Of a stretch of DNA of 64,000 bases, positions 36,953 through 45,465 are shown piece by piece (within the stretch, counting starts at the first letter, position 1; every line of letters starts with the position of its first letter). This stretch comes from Polyangiaceae bacterium (GTDB lineage: Bacteria; Myxococcota_A; Polyangia; Polyangiales; Polyangiaceae), in NCBI GenBank assembly GCA_015075635.1, contig JABTUA010000001.1, positions 3,472,001 to 3,536,000 on the forward strand, in the 5' to 3' direction. Both the position numbers and the translations under genes were made by a program. Below the pieces are notes generated by a model. That model was not told the DNA's origin. It worked only from the letters and a program-made list of their open reading frames with translations, and ran no database searches.

Positions 36953-37933
36953 TCAGTGCGTCGCGTGGGCCTCGGAGCCGGCGCCGGCGCCGTTGCTGCG
37001 CGAGGCCTTGCGATATGCCCCCGGCGCCGCGCCGACCCAGCGTTTGAAGGCCTTGCTGAACGCCGCCTCGGACTCGTACCCCACGCGGTCCGCGATGTCC
37101 GCAAGGGTCGCCTTTCCTTCGCGCAAGAGCGAGGCCGCCCGCTGCATGCGCCAGCGGGTCACGTAGTGGAGCGGCGGCTCACCCACCAGCTCCGCGAAAC
37201 GTCCCGCGAATGTCGAGCGACTCATGCCGACCTTCGTCGCCAGCGTCGCCACCGTCCACGGCTGGCGCGGATCTTGGTGGATCAAGCTGAGCGCCGCGCC
37301 GATCTGCGGCTCGGTGAGCGCGCGCAGCCACCCTCGCTGGCTCTCCGGCGTCGAGGACAGGAAGCCGCGCACGATCTGGATGAACAGGATGTCCGCGAGC
37401 CGGCTCACCACGGTCTGCGCACCGGGACGCGCGGATGCGGCCTCGCAGGCCATGAACTGCAGCGTCGGCTCGAGCCAGTGCACCGCGCGACCGTCCTCAC
37501 CCTTGATCAGCACCAGGGGCGGCAGGACGCTGAGCAGCGGGTTGTTGCGGCGGTCCTCGAACTGAAACGCGCCGCACACCAAGGTCGCCGCGGCGCCGTT
37601 GCCGCCGACCTTGAGCGTGCCGCCCGCACACGCGCCCTCACCGCCCACGATCTCCTCGAGGGGGCGAGCAGCGGTCTCCGGGGAGTCGCGCAAAGTGTGC
37701 GCGTGACCGTGCGGGAGCGCGAACAGGTCCCCGCTCGCGAGCGCGACCGGCTCGCTCAGACCTTCCACCTCGAGCCAGGCGTTGCCGCGCAAGAGCACGT
37801 GGAACGAGGCCGCATCGCTTTTGGCCACGCGGATCCCCCAGGGGGCGCCGAGCTCGACGCGTCCGTAGCAGACCGACGAGACCCGCACGGTCTGGAGCAC
37901 ATCGGTCAGGACATCCATGGGTGCTGATTCCAT
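36953..37933 (-). CDS. AraC-family regulator with cupin domain
   Basis: 326 residues from ATG 37933, preceded by GAGGTG six bases upstream; an ATG five codons later is possible. The N-terminal part (about 15-185) is a cupin-6-type effector domain (FHVLLRGNAWLEVEG, SGDLFALPHGHAHTL). The C-terminal third holds the AraC double helix-turn-helix: WTVATLATKVGMSRSTFAGRF and LADIADRVGYESEAAFSKAF, followed by the WVGAAPGAYRK signature. It likely activates or represses a few envelope or metabolic genes; the ligand is unknown. The neighbouring genes do not point to a pathway. It is convergent with the lipoprotein gene across the large palindrome. Confidence 0.92.
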   Translation of the reverse strand: MESAPMDVLTDVLQTVRVSSVCYGRVELGAPWGIRVAKSDAASFHVLLRGNAWLEVEGLSEPVALASGDLFALPHGHAHTLRDSPETAARPLEEIVGGEGACAGGTLKVGGNGAAATLVCGAFQFEDRRNNPLLSVLPPLVLIKGEDGRAVHWLEPTLQFMACEAASARPGAQTVVSRLADILFIQIVRGFLSSTPESQRGWLRALTEPQIGAALSLIHQDPRQPWTVATLATKVGMSRSTFAGRFAELVGEPPLHYVTRWRMQRAASLLREGKATLADIADRVGYESEAAFSKAFKRWVGAAPGAYRKASRSNGAGAGSEAHATH

Positions 37934-38010
37934 CGCTCACCTCGGTACGGGTGAGCAGAATACTGACCCATCTAGTGCCCGAACGTCCAGCGTTTCGGGA
38001 TTCCGGCGAA

Positions 38011-39783
38011 TCACTCGCGGTAATCGGTCTCCAGGGACGGCGTCGGCACGGTCGGCATGCCGAAGGCCTGCCCGAAGGCGATGAACAGCGAGCCCGGGAA
38101 CGTGAAGCCCTTCTCGGTCACCGGCACGCCGTAGTCCGCTCGGAACACGATGCGCTCCGCTTGCGGGAACACCGAGCGCAGGCCGATGCCGGTGGCGTGC
38201 TTCAGGCGCACGTCGGAGAAGCCGTCGAACGCGTCGGCCGCGTCGTAGAAGACGGCCCCGCCCACCTGCACGCTCCAGACCTGCACCGGGCGCGTGCGAA
38301 ATTCCAGGTTGCTGGCCAGCACGTCCTTGCCGATGAACTGCTTCGGCGCATAGCCGCGCAAGCGGCCGTCGCCGCCGACCGTGAGCTGGTCGTTCAGGTA
38401 ATTCTCGTAGTGGCTGATCAAGAGGCCGTCGTAGACGAAGCGGCCGAAGCCCACCCGAGGCGTCACCACTCGGGTACCGAGCTGCAGCGTCGCGTCGGTG
38501 GCCGCCCTGGTGGACTTCTCGATGGTCGAGGCGGCCACGGCCCGCGCGATCCCGCTGCCGAAGGGCAAGGTGTAGCCGAGCGCGGCGTGGGTGCCGAGCA
38601 TGTCGCGCGTGGAGGCGACCTCGCTGCTCGCCGGGTAGACACGCACGACCGCTTCGTGCCCGAGCCGGAAGTCCTCCTCGAGGCCCAGCGTCTCGAAGTC
38701 GTGCACGCGGTGGTAGTGGGAGGTATAGCTGCGGAGCTGCAGGAACGGACTGACTCGGGTGTCGGTGACCGGCAGCTCCTGCCGGGTGAAATCCCGAACC
38801 GCGGCCGGCGCGAAGCTCTGCGCGTCCCGGAGCCGAAATCGCCGCCGATCGATCTCGACCCCCGTCGAGACGTCGTGCTTGAGCTCCCGGCCGAACGAAC
38901 GCGTCACCGAGTATGCGGAGAACCAGCGCGCCGCGTCGTACACGTAGGGGATTCGGTCGTCGCCCGGCGTAGCCGGCGAGTCGTACCTCCGAAGGTCCGT
39001 GCCGACGTAGCTGCGGAAGATCTCGTCGTACCAGACCACCATGGCCTTCCACGACCACTTCGTCTCCACTGCGTATTGAGGCTGTCCGTAGAAGAGCGTG
39101 CCGAACGAGCCCTCGGGCGACCCGGTCTCTCGGTTGACGATCAGGTTCGCGCTGACGACTGCCTGGAGGCGACTGCCGGCCACGCGGCGGTCCATGTACT
39201 GCCCGCCGAAGGAATAGGTGTCGGGCTCCAGGATGAACAGCCCTCCGAGCATCTTGTGGGTGCCGAACATGTTCTCTTCGGCGGGCTGGAGGAGCAGCGT
39301 GAGCAGCTTTCCCTCGTAGATTTGCACGTTCGTGTTGAGGCGCAGGCTCCAGACGTCCTTGGTGATCACCAGCATGCGCACCTTGTCGGGCGAGCTGCCA
39401 CGGAGCGGCACGAGCAGCACCAGCGAGAGCTGACGGCGCTTGCGCAGGTTGCGCGCGGACTCCTGGACCAACCTCGCGTCGTACTTCTCGCCCTCGTCGA
39501 ACAGGAGCTCGCCGCGGATCACGCTCTTCAGCGTCGTGGCGTGGAAAACGTTGAAGAACCCCGGCACCGGGTCGCGTTCCTCGATGACCTCCAGCGTGAT
39601 GATCTCGATGCTCTCGATCTGCTTGCCGTCCGGGCTCGGATCGATGGCTCCCCCGGTCTGTTCGAGCGCCGCGTCGATGGTCTCGCGCTCGTAGGCCGAG
39701 TGGCTGACGGGATCGCCGGCTGCGGTCGCGGCGTGGAGCGCGAGCGCGGCCCCCATCCAGAGCGCGAGCCGACGCGCCTTCAA
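38011..39783 (-). CDS. POTRA-barrel outer-membrane protein (BamA/TamA-like)
   Basis: 590 residues from TTG 39783. The frame reaches upstream into the hydrolase gene. I choose this TTG because it overlaps that gene's stop (TTGA), is preceded by GGAG, and starts a good signal peptide (MKARRLALWMGAALAL, cleavage near TAAGD). About residues 40-140 look like a single POTRA domain (IESIEIITLEVIEERDPVPG, KYDARLVQESARNLRKRRQL, VRMLVITKD). The rest is a beta barrel of alternating aromatic strands with an RGY-type segment (GRLRGYAPKQFIG) as in the Omp85 family. It is probably an outer-membrane translocation or assembly factor. Coupling to a hydrolase suggests it handles that protein or its product; inference. 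Confidence 0.82.
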   Translation of the reverse strand: MKARRLALWMGAALALHAATAAGDPVSHSAYERETIDAALEQTGGAIDPSPDGKQIESIEIITLEVIEERDPVPGFFNVFHATTLKSVIRGELLFDEGEKYDARLVQESARNLRKRRQLSLVLLVPLRGSSPDKVRMLVITKDVWSLRLNTNVQIYEGKLLTLLLQPAEENMFGTHKMLGGLFILEPDTYSFGGQYMDRRVAGSRLQAVVSANLIVNRETGSPEGSFGTLFYGQPQYAVETKWSWKAMVVWYDEIFRSYVGTDLRRYDSPATPGDDRIPYVYDAARWFSAYSVTRSFGRELKHDVSTGVEIDRRRFRLRDAQSFAPAAVRDFTRQELPVTDTRVSPFLQLRSYTSHYHRVHDFETLGLEEDFRLGHEAVVRVYPASSEVASTRDMLGTHAALGYTLPFGSGIARAVAASTIEKSTRAATDATLQLGTRVVTPRVGFGRFVYDGLLISHYENYLNDQLTVGGDGRLRGYAPKQFIGKDVLASNLEFRTRPVQVWSVQVGGAVFYDAADAFDGFSDVRLKHATGIGLRSVFPQAERIVFRADYGVPVTEKGFTFPGSLFIAFGQAFGMPTVPTPSLETDYRE

Positions 39784-40895
39784 GCTGCGCTCCGGGTCGC
39801 GCCACCGGCCCCCTGGGCCATGAACTCGGTGAGCGGCTCGAACAACTCCTGGGTGACGCTCGCCCCCACCGCCAGGTCGCCGTGACCGTAGTCCGCGCTG
39901 GCGCCGGTCTCGACGCCGAGCAAGACCCAACGCTTCTCCACGTCGGTCGCCGAGCCCCAGGCATCGAACGCCGCGCGCACCGCTTCGGGCGGCGCCAGGC
40001 GATCGTCGCTGCCGGCGAAGAAGATGGCCGGCGCCGCGACGTGCGCCAGCCGTCCGAGCACGGGCTCGTCGCCCAGCGTGAGCGCACCCGTGGCCGAGGC
40101 GGCCCAGGCCGCGAAGTCGCGATTCAGGGGTCCGGGCACGTCCTCGATGACGTTGACCAGCGAGAGCTTCGGCACGCCGGGCGCGACATTCCTGGGATTG
40201 AACACCCAGTGGTGCGCCGGCGTGCGCAGCCACTCCGCGGCGAACGCCCCGGCGCGCGCGGCGAGGCGCAGGCGCAGGGTCGGGAACAGGTAGCCCGGGA
40301 TTCGGCCGACGAACGCCGGCACCGGGATGGGCAGCGGTGGTCGCACGACGGCCGGCGAGCCGACGATGGCCACGCGACGCACCCGATCGACGTGCAGCGT
40401 GTGCCCGAGGGCGGCGTAGAGCAACATCCCGCCCATCGAGAAGCCGACGTAGTCGAGCGCCGCCGCGCCGGTGCGCTCGAGCACCTCCGCGACCGCCAGC
40501 GGCACGTCGTGCCGGACCATGGCTTCGAAGCGCACCCGGCGGGTTTCGGCGAAGGTGCGGCCCTGCACCCCGCTTCGCAGCGTCAAGAGCCAGACGTCGC
40601 GCCCGCTTCCGGACAGGTGGCGGGCCAGCGAGAGATCCGCGAGCAGGTCGTGGTTGCGATGGTTCGCCGCGACGCCGTGCACCAGCAAGATGGGAGGCAG
40701 CCCGAGCGCGGGCGCGACCGGTGGCACCCGGCGGAGCTCGATGTGGGCGCCGTCTTCCGTGCGCAGGCGTTCTTCGAGCGCGTAGGGCAAGAGCACCGAG
40801 AGGCGCCGCGCCCAGAACCAGGTGTGGAGCCACAGCAAGGCCGAAATGGCGAGCCCGAGGGCGATCGCCCAGAGTGCGGCCTGGTAGCCAGACAT
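39780..40895 (-). CDS. Membrane-anchored alpha/beta hydrolase
   Basis: 371 residues from ATG 40895. An N-terminal helix (about 7-29) with Arg-Arg after it is a signal anchor. The alpha/beta hydrolase fold shows ILLVHGVAANHRNHDLLA (oxyanion HG), nucleophile elbow GFSMGG, acid in SDDRLAPPEAV and His in YGHGDLAVG. The sequence resembles lipases and PHA-depolymerase-like enzymes. The substrate is unknown; a lipid or polyester is plausible. It is first in a two-gene unit with the POTRA-barrel gene, which it overlaps as TTGA. Being anchored, it probably sits in the inner membrane facing one side of the envelope. Confidence 0.85.
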   Translation of the reverse strand: MSGYQAALWAIALGLAISALLWLHTWFWARRLSVLLPYALEERLRTEDGAHIELRRVPPVAPALGLPPILLVHGVAANHRNHDLLADLSLARHLSGSGRDVWLLTLRSGVQGRTFAETRRVRFEAMVRHDVPLAVAEVLERTGAAALDYVGFSMGGMLLYAALGHTLHVDRVRRVAIVGSPAVVRPPLPIPVPAFVGRIPGYLFPTLRLRLAARAGAFAAEWLRTPAHHWVFNPRNVAPGVPKLSLVNVIEDVPGPLNRDFAAWAASATGALTLGDEPVLGRLAHVAAPAIFFAGSDDRLAPPEAVRAAFDAWGSATDVEKRWVLLGVETGASADYGHGDLAVGASVTQELFEPLTEFMAQGAGGATRSAA

Positions 40896-40958
40896 GGCGG
40901 AGGCTCGGTTTTACCAGACTCGCCCGCCCGCGCATTGTGCGATCATCGCGCGGCCTCG

Positions 40959-41525
40959 ATGTCGAACTCACGCGCAGCGACGCGCTTGGCCATCATCGTC
41001 GGCGCGGGCGTGGGCGCGCTGGCGGCGTTCATGGGCGGCGCGCCCAGGCGGAGCGAAGCGCCTGCGCCGGCCGAGCCCGCGCCAGCGGCGAAGCCCGTCC
41101 AGCCCGCGCCAGCGCGCCCCGAGCGGACCGTGGCAGTCCCCCCCCAAAGCGCGCCCAAGGCGCCGCCGCCGACGCAGAAGCCCGAACCGAGTGAGCTGGA
41201 CGCGCCCCCGATCGCGGAGCTCGAGAAGCGCTGCGCGCTCCGGCAAGCGAGGGGTTGCCTGGCGAGCGCCCGCGCGTTCGAGCTCGGCCGCGGAGTCCCG
41301 GCGGACCCGGCCAAGGCTCGCCTGTATCGCTCGCTCGCGGTGTCGCTGCTCGACGAACGCTGTCTCAGCCGCGACCCGGAGTCCTGCTCCGACCTCGCCG
41401 AGCTGTACTCGATTGGGGCCGGCGTGGTGAAGAACGAGGCGACCGCCAGCGCCCTGACCGAGCGGGCCCGCGAGCTCTGCAAGGGGAAGACCACGTCGTT
41501 CTGCGAGAAGCTCAGCGCGAAGTGA
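40959..41525 (+). CDS. Sel1-like repeat protein, exported
   Basis: 188 residues from ATG 40959; the frame opens much further upstream inside the opposite-strand hydrolase and is not believed there. An N-terminal hydrophobic segment (about 9-26) is followed by an Ala/Pro-rich linker (about 30-85). Two Sel1-like TPR units follow: CLASARAFELGRGVPADPAKARLY and CSDLAELYSIGAGVVKN. Each unit has Cys residues that may pair. Sel1 proteins act as scaffolds for protein complexes in the envelope. Partners are not clear. It reads toward DUF58 with a 22-base gap. Confidence 0.78.
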   Translation: MSNSRAATRLAIIVGAGVGALAAFMGGAPRRSEAPAPAEPAPAAKPVQPAPARPERTVAVPPQSAPKAPPPTQKPEPSELDAPPIAELEKRCALRQARGCLASARAFELGRGVPADPAKARLYRSLAVSLLDERCLSRDPESCSDLAELYSIGAGVVKNEATASALTERARELCKGKTTSFCEKLSAK

Positions 41526-41547
41526 ACCGGCGTAGTAGCCTCGCTCC

Positions 41548-43143
41548 GTGCACCTTCACCCGACCCGCAGCGCCGTCGATCTCGCCGTCGCGGGCGTGGT
41601 GTGCGTGGCGGTGGGCCTGATCGCGCGCGAAGCGGCCATCGTCGCCTGGGGTGGCGCGCTGCTCGTGGGCCTGGCCGTCGCCCGGTCGGTGACCAGCTTG
41701 GGCGTGGCCCGGGTGCGGGCCGCGGGCTTCGAGATGCTCTGGCGCAGCGAGCCGCGCGTGCGCCGCGTGGCGCGCGGCGAGACCCTCGAGCTCGAGGCCG
41801 AGGTGCGCAATCGCGACACCCGCGCGGCGCGTTACGTCGGCTTGCGCGTCGTCGCTTCACCCTGTTTGAACGTCGAGATCGAGCCTGCTGAAGGTGAGGT
41901 TCCGGCAGGCGGACGCCTGCGAGCGGTGGTGCGCGTCCGCACGCCGAGGGTCGGCCGACACGGTCTTCACGGCCTGTCGCTCGAGGTGCGGGGCAGTCCG
42001 GGCTTGTACGAGGTCCCCCTCACCTTCGCCAACCCGTTCGGCATCGAGGTGTTGCCGCGACCGTTCGCGCTCTCGATGCGCTCGCCACGAGGCGGGCGCA
42101 GCCGCATGGTCGCCGACGAGGGACGCCCGGGACCGCTGTCCGGGGACGGCCTGGAGCTGCGCGAGCTCCGCGAGCACCGCCCGGGCGACGCCTTCAAGCG
42201 CGTGGCCTGGAAGGCGTCGGCGCGGCGCGGACAGCTGATGGTGCGCGACTACGAGCGCGAGGAGCGTGACGTCGTCTGGATCTTGCTCGACGCCTCGGTC
42301 GAGCTCTGGTCCGGTGAGCCCGGGCTCGCGCCGCTCGACCTCGCCATCGACGAGGTCGCCGCGGTGGCCATGCGCCACCTGAGTCGGGGAGACCGCGTCG
42401 GGCTCGGGATCTTGGGCGCGCGCCGCCTGGCGTGGCTGCCCCCGGCGCGTGGCCCGGCCCATGGGATCGAAGTCTTGGTCGCGCTGGCCCACGCCACCGG
42501 CACGTTCGACTCGGACCGCAGCGACTTGGACGAGGTGGACGTCGCGATGCGCGTGCTCGAGCACATGCGACCGCTCGACCCGTCCGCCGCGTCGCGGGTG
42601 CGGCCGAGCGATCTGGACCGAGTGGCTCGTCGGGTGGAGCGGGTCAAGGCGCGCGCGCCGTTCCCCTCGGCGGAGGTCTGGGCGGAGGCAGCCCGGGACC
42701 GGACGCTGCGCAGCTACCTGGCGGCGTTCGGCATGTCCTCACCGCCGCGGCTCGAGGCCGAGCGGCCGCGCACCGACGCTCGGCTCGCCGCCGCCCTGGA
42801 GCGAGTGATTCGCGACAAACCCCGCGCCAGCATCGTGTACGTGTGGTCCGTCGCGCCGGATCTCGGGGCGCGCCCCGATCTCGGACGCGCGCTCGCTCGC
42901 TTCCCGCGCCGCAGCGTCGATCTGCGCTGGCTGTCCATGCACCTCGAGCCCGGCATCCCCAGGACCGGCTCGGCCACGATGGAGGCGGTCGGGGACGCGG
43001 TGCGCGTACGCGCGCTGGTCGCGCAGGAGCGGGGCGAGCACGAGCTCCGGCGCCAGGGCATCCGGGTCGAGCGTGCCCTGCCCCGCGCCGCGGCCCTCGC
43101 GCCCCCGGTGGCGCCCGAGCCCGAAGAGGCGCCACATCGCTAA
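41548..43143 (+). CDS. DUF58 (VWA-like) membrane protein
   Basis: 531 residues from GTG 41548. Two close membrane helices span residues 10-50 (AVDLAVAGVVCVAVGLIA and VAWGGALLVGLAVARSV). A beta-rich extracytoplasmic part follows (about 60-200). The DUF58 core then carries DGLELRELREHRPGDAFKRV, where the conserved R-x-Y-x-x-G-D appears as R-E-H-R-P-G-D. Next comes the VWA-like part with WILLDASVELWSG, a MIDAS-like D-x-S. It ends in a Pro-rich tail. Such proteins work with MoxR ATPases; the MoxR gene is at 34841-35812. Here the partner is separated by several kilobases. It follows the Sel1 gene with a small gap. Confidence 0.82.
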   Translation: MHLHPTRSAVDLAVAGVVCVAVGLIAREAAIVAWGGALLVGLAVARSVTSLGVARVRAAGFEMLWRSEPRVRRVARGETLELEAEVRNRDTRAARYVGLRVVASPCLNVEIEPAEGEVPAGGRLRAVVRVRTPRVGRHGLHGLSLEVRGSPGLYEVPLTFANPFGIEVLPRPFALSMRSPRGGRSRMVADEGRPGPLSGDGLELRELREHRPGDAFKRVAWKASARRGQLMVRDYEREERDVVWILLDASVELWSGEPGLAPLDLAIDEVAAVAMRHLSRGDRVGLGILGARRLAWLPPARGPAHGIEVLVALAHATGTFDSDRSDLDEVDVAMRVLEHMRPLDPSAASRVRPSDLDRVARRVERVKARAPFPSAEVWAEAARDRTLRSYLAAFGMSSPPRLEAERPRTDARLAAALERVIRDKPRASIVYVWSVAPDLGARPDLGRALARFPRRSVDLRWLSMHLEPGIPRTGSATMEAVGDAVRVRALVAQERGEHELRRQGIRVERALPRAAALAPPVAPEPEEAPHR

Positions 43144-43202
43144 GTGCTTGTCGATGCGACAAAGGTGACAAGGCGCCCCGACGCCGATAGGTCCGACGTG
43201 TG

Positions 43203-44048
43203 ATGACCGAGCGGGAACAGAGCCCGAAGGCCCAGCTGGCGGAGAGCGGGCTCCGGGCCAAGAAGCACTTCGGTCAGAACTTCCTCGCCGACGCCAGCCT
43301 GGGCCGGCGCATCGCCGAGCTCGCGACCACCCCGGCCGGCGGGACGGTGGTGGAGCTGGGGGCCGGGCTGGGCGCGCTCACCGGACCGCTGCTGGAGCGC
43401 GCCGCCTACGTCGTCGCGGTCGAGCGCGATCGCGATCTGATCCCGATCCTCGAACGGAGCTTCGCCGAAGCGATCACCGGCGGGCGCCTCGGCATCTTGG
43501 AGACCGACGCAAAGGGCGTCGACCCGGTGGCGCTGTGTGCCGGCCATCCGAAGCCCCACGTGCTGGCGGGGAACCTGCCCTACAACCTCACGGGCCCGCT
43601 GCTCAGCCTGGCGACCCGGTGCGCGCGACAGCTCGACCGCGTGGTGTTCCTGGTTCAGCTCGAGGTCGCCGAACGTGTGGCGGCGCGCGCGGACAGCGAG
43701 AGCTACGGCGCGCTCAGCGTGTTCGTGCAAGCGCAGTTCTCGCCGCGGCGGGCCCTGATTGTACGGCGCGGCGCCTTCCACCCGCAGCCCAATGTCGACT
43801 CCGCCGTCTTGGTGCTGGAGCCGCTCGCGGCGCCCATCAGCGAAGAGACGCCCGAGTTTCGCGCGCTGGTCGGCGGCGCCTTCGCCCAGCGCCGCAAGAA
43901 GCTCAAGAGCGCCTGGCGGGGCGTGCTGGGCCTGAGTGACCCGGAGCTCGCGGCGGCGGCCGGCCGAGCCGGCATCGACCTGGATCTACGCGGCGAGACG
44001 CTGGACGTCGCCGCCTTCGCGCGCCTGGCGCGGGAGCTCCGCCGATGA
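43203..44048 (+). CDS. rsmA: 16S rRNA (adenine-1518/1519-N6) dimethyltransferase
   Basis: 281 residues from ATG 43203; a GTG one codon before is possible. The KsgA signature motifs are complete: AKKHFGQNFLAD at the N-terminus, VVELGAGLGALTGPLL for SAM binding, AVERD for the acidic end of strand two, and the catalytic NLPYNLTGPLL (N-L-P-Y). The C-terminal RNA-contacting domain has FRALVGGAFAQRRKKLKSAW. It dimethylates two adenines near the 3' end of 16S rRNA during small-subunit assembly. It is coupled to the next lipoprotein gene through ATGA. Length is normal. Confidence 0.95.
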   Translation: MTEREQSPKAQLAESGLRAKKHFGQNFLADASLGRRIAELATTPAGGTVVELGAGLGALTGPLLERAAYVVAVERDRDLIPILERSFAEAITGGRLGILETDAKGVDPVALCAGHPKPHVLAGNLPYNLTGPLLSLATRCARQLDRVVFLVQLEVAERVAARADSESYGALSVFVQAQFSPRRALIVRRGAFHPQPNVDSAVLVLEPLAAPISEETPEFRALVGGAFAQRRKKLKSAWRGVLGLSDPELAAAAGRAGIDLDLRGETLDVAAFARLARELRR

Positions 44049-44527
44049 CGTCGCGACGCGGCGTCTTGCTGAGCTGCCTCGCGCTGGGGCTGCTCCTCGC
44101 CTGCGACCGGCGCGAGCCTCCGCGCGGGCCGGTCGAACGCGCCGAGCTCGGCGTGTTCTTCGGCGGTCAGGTGCAGGAGCGCAAGGAGATCCCGTTCAGC
44201 CTCGACCGCACCAAGCAGACCTGGGGCTTCCGCCTGACGTTCCGCGAGCCGCTGCGAAAGACCGCCGAGCTCGCCTGGGAGATCGACCGCCCCGGCCCGC
44301 GCGGGCGCGGGCGCGCCGTCGAGATGGGCGACGCGAAGGTACGCGTGGGCCAGGCCGTCTTCGATCAGGAGATCGTGATGAAGCCCGGCGATCCGCTCGG
44401 GACGTGGAACGTCCGCGTGGTCGTGGATGGCGAGGTCGTCATCGACCGCTCGCTGGGCGTTTACGACGCCGCGGCGCGCCGCCGCGAGCAGGGCCCGGTG
44501 CTCTCGAGGCAGAAGCGCAAGGACTGA
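44045..44527 (+). CDS. Small lipoprotein coupled to rsmA
   Basis: 160 residues from ATG 44045, overlapping the rsmA stop as ATGA. The lipobox is LLLAC (Cys at about residue 20). The mature protein has a beta-rich core with GVFFGGQVQERKEIPFSLDR, TWGFRLTFREPLRK and QEIVMKPGDPLGTWNVRVVV, which resembles an immunoglobulin-like or DUF3859-like fold by eye. There are no other Cys. It is a likely outer-membrane lipoprotein. No relation to rRNA methylation is evident; coupling may only reflect compact packing. Confidence 0.78.
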   Translation: MTSRRGVLLSCLALGLLLACDRREPPRGPVERAELGVFFGGQVQERKEIPFSLDRTKQTWGFRLTFREPLRKTAELAWEIDRPGPRGRGRAVEMGDAKVRVGQAVFDQEIVMKPGDPLGTWNVRVVVDGEVVIDRSLGVYDAAARRREQGPVLSRQKRKD

Positions 44528-44551
44528 GGCTGGGGCGGGTGGGGCGGGCCA

Positions 44552-45445
44552 TCAATGGCAGACGCGGTTCCGCCCGCCCTGCTTGGCCTGGTAGAGCTTC
44601 TCGTCCGCGCGCCGGAACAGGTCGGGGCCGGTGCCGTCGCCCGCGCTGACCTCGGCGCAACCGATGCTGACTGTGACGGGGATGGTCACGCCCTGGAACA
44701 CGAAGCTGTGGGCCTCGATGCGCGCCCGCAGGTTCTCCGCCAGCGACACCGCGCCGTCCACCGCGGTCTCCGGCAGGAGCACCACGAACTCCTCCCCGCC
44801 GTAGCGCGCCACGGTCTCGTCTCGACGCACGCGCCCCTGCACCAGGCTCGCCAGCTCGCGCAGCACGTGATCGCCGGCCAGGTGCCCGTATTGATCGTTG
44901 ATGCGCTTGAAGAAGTCGATGTCCAGCACCAGTAGAGAGAGCGGCCGGCTATGGCGACGCGCGCGCAGGAACTCCCGCTCCAGCGCCTCGTCCAGGTGGC
45001 GCCGGTTGTTCACCTGCGTGAGGCCGTCGGTGATGGTGAGCTTGAAGACCTCCTCGAAGTACGCGCTCTCCGCGTCCGCGCCGGTCAGGTACTTGAAGAT
45101 GGTCGATCCGACCTTGATTCGGTCGCCGTGGGTCAGCGCGGCCTCGCGCGCGAGCTCGCCTTCGTTGTGCAGCGTGCCGTTGCGAGAGCCCACGTCCACG
45201 ATGAACCATTCCTCCCCGCGCCGCTCGACCTGCGCGTGCCGGCGCGAGACGGCGTCGTCGTCGAGGACCACGTCGTTGTCGGGGACGCGGCCGATGGTGA
45301 GCGGGCTCTTCTCGAGCTTGTAGCGCTTGCCGCGGAGGCTCTCCTCCTTGGCGTAGATCACCACCAGCGAGTCGTTGCCGGGCGCGGCCGGCATCGGCCG
45401 CTTGCCGATCTCGGTGATGACGGTCTCTTGATCGAAGTTCGCCAC
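44552..45445 (-). CDS. FHA-GGDEF diguanylate cyclase
   Basis: 297 residues from GTG 45445; the frame upstream overlaps the lipoprotein gene in another phase. An ATG 12 codons in is the alternative start. The FHA domain (about 35-115) shows LTIGRVPDNDVVL, VSRRHAQVE and NGTLHNEG. The GGDEF domain (about 140-297) has LDIDFFKRINDQYGHLAGDH, the active site YGGEEFVVLLPE and the closing ADEKLYQAKQGGRNRV. It should make c-di-GMP. The inhibitory site just before it reads R-R-D-E instead of R-x-x-D, so product feedback may be weak. The FHA domain links it to Ser/Thr kinase signalling; a kinase in this window is a candidate. Confidence 0.9.
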   Translation of the reverse strand: MANFDQETVITEIGKRPMPAAPGNDSLVVIYAKEESLRGKRYKLEKSPLTIGRVPDNDVVLDDDAVSRRHAQVERRGEEWFIVDVGSRNGTLHNEGELAREAALTHGDRIKVGSTIFKYLTGADAESAYFEEVFKLTITDGLTQVNNRRHLDEALEREFLRARRHSRPLSLLVLDIDFFKRINDQYGHLAGDHVLRELASLVQGRVRRDETVARYGGEEFVVLLPETAVDGAVSLAENLRARIEAHSFVFQGVTIPVTVSIGCAEVSAGDGTGPDLFRRADEKLYQAKQGGRNRVCH

Positions 45446-45465
45446 GCCGGTGCTCGAGTCGGGCC

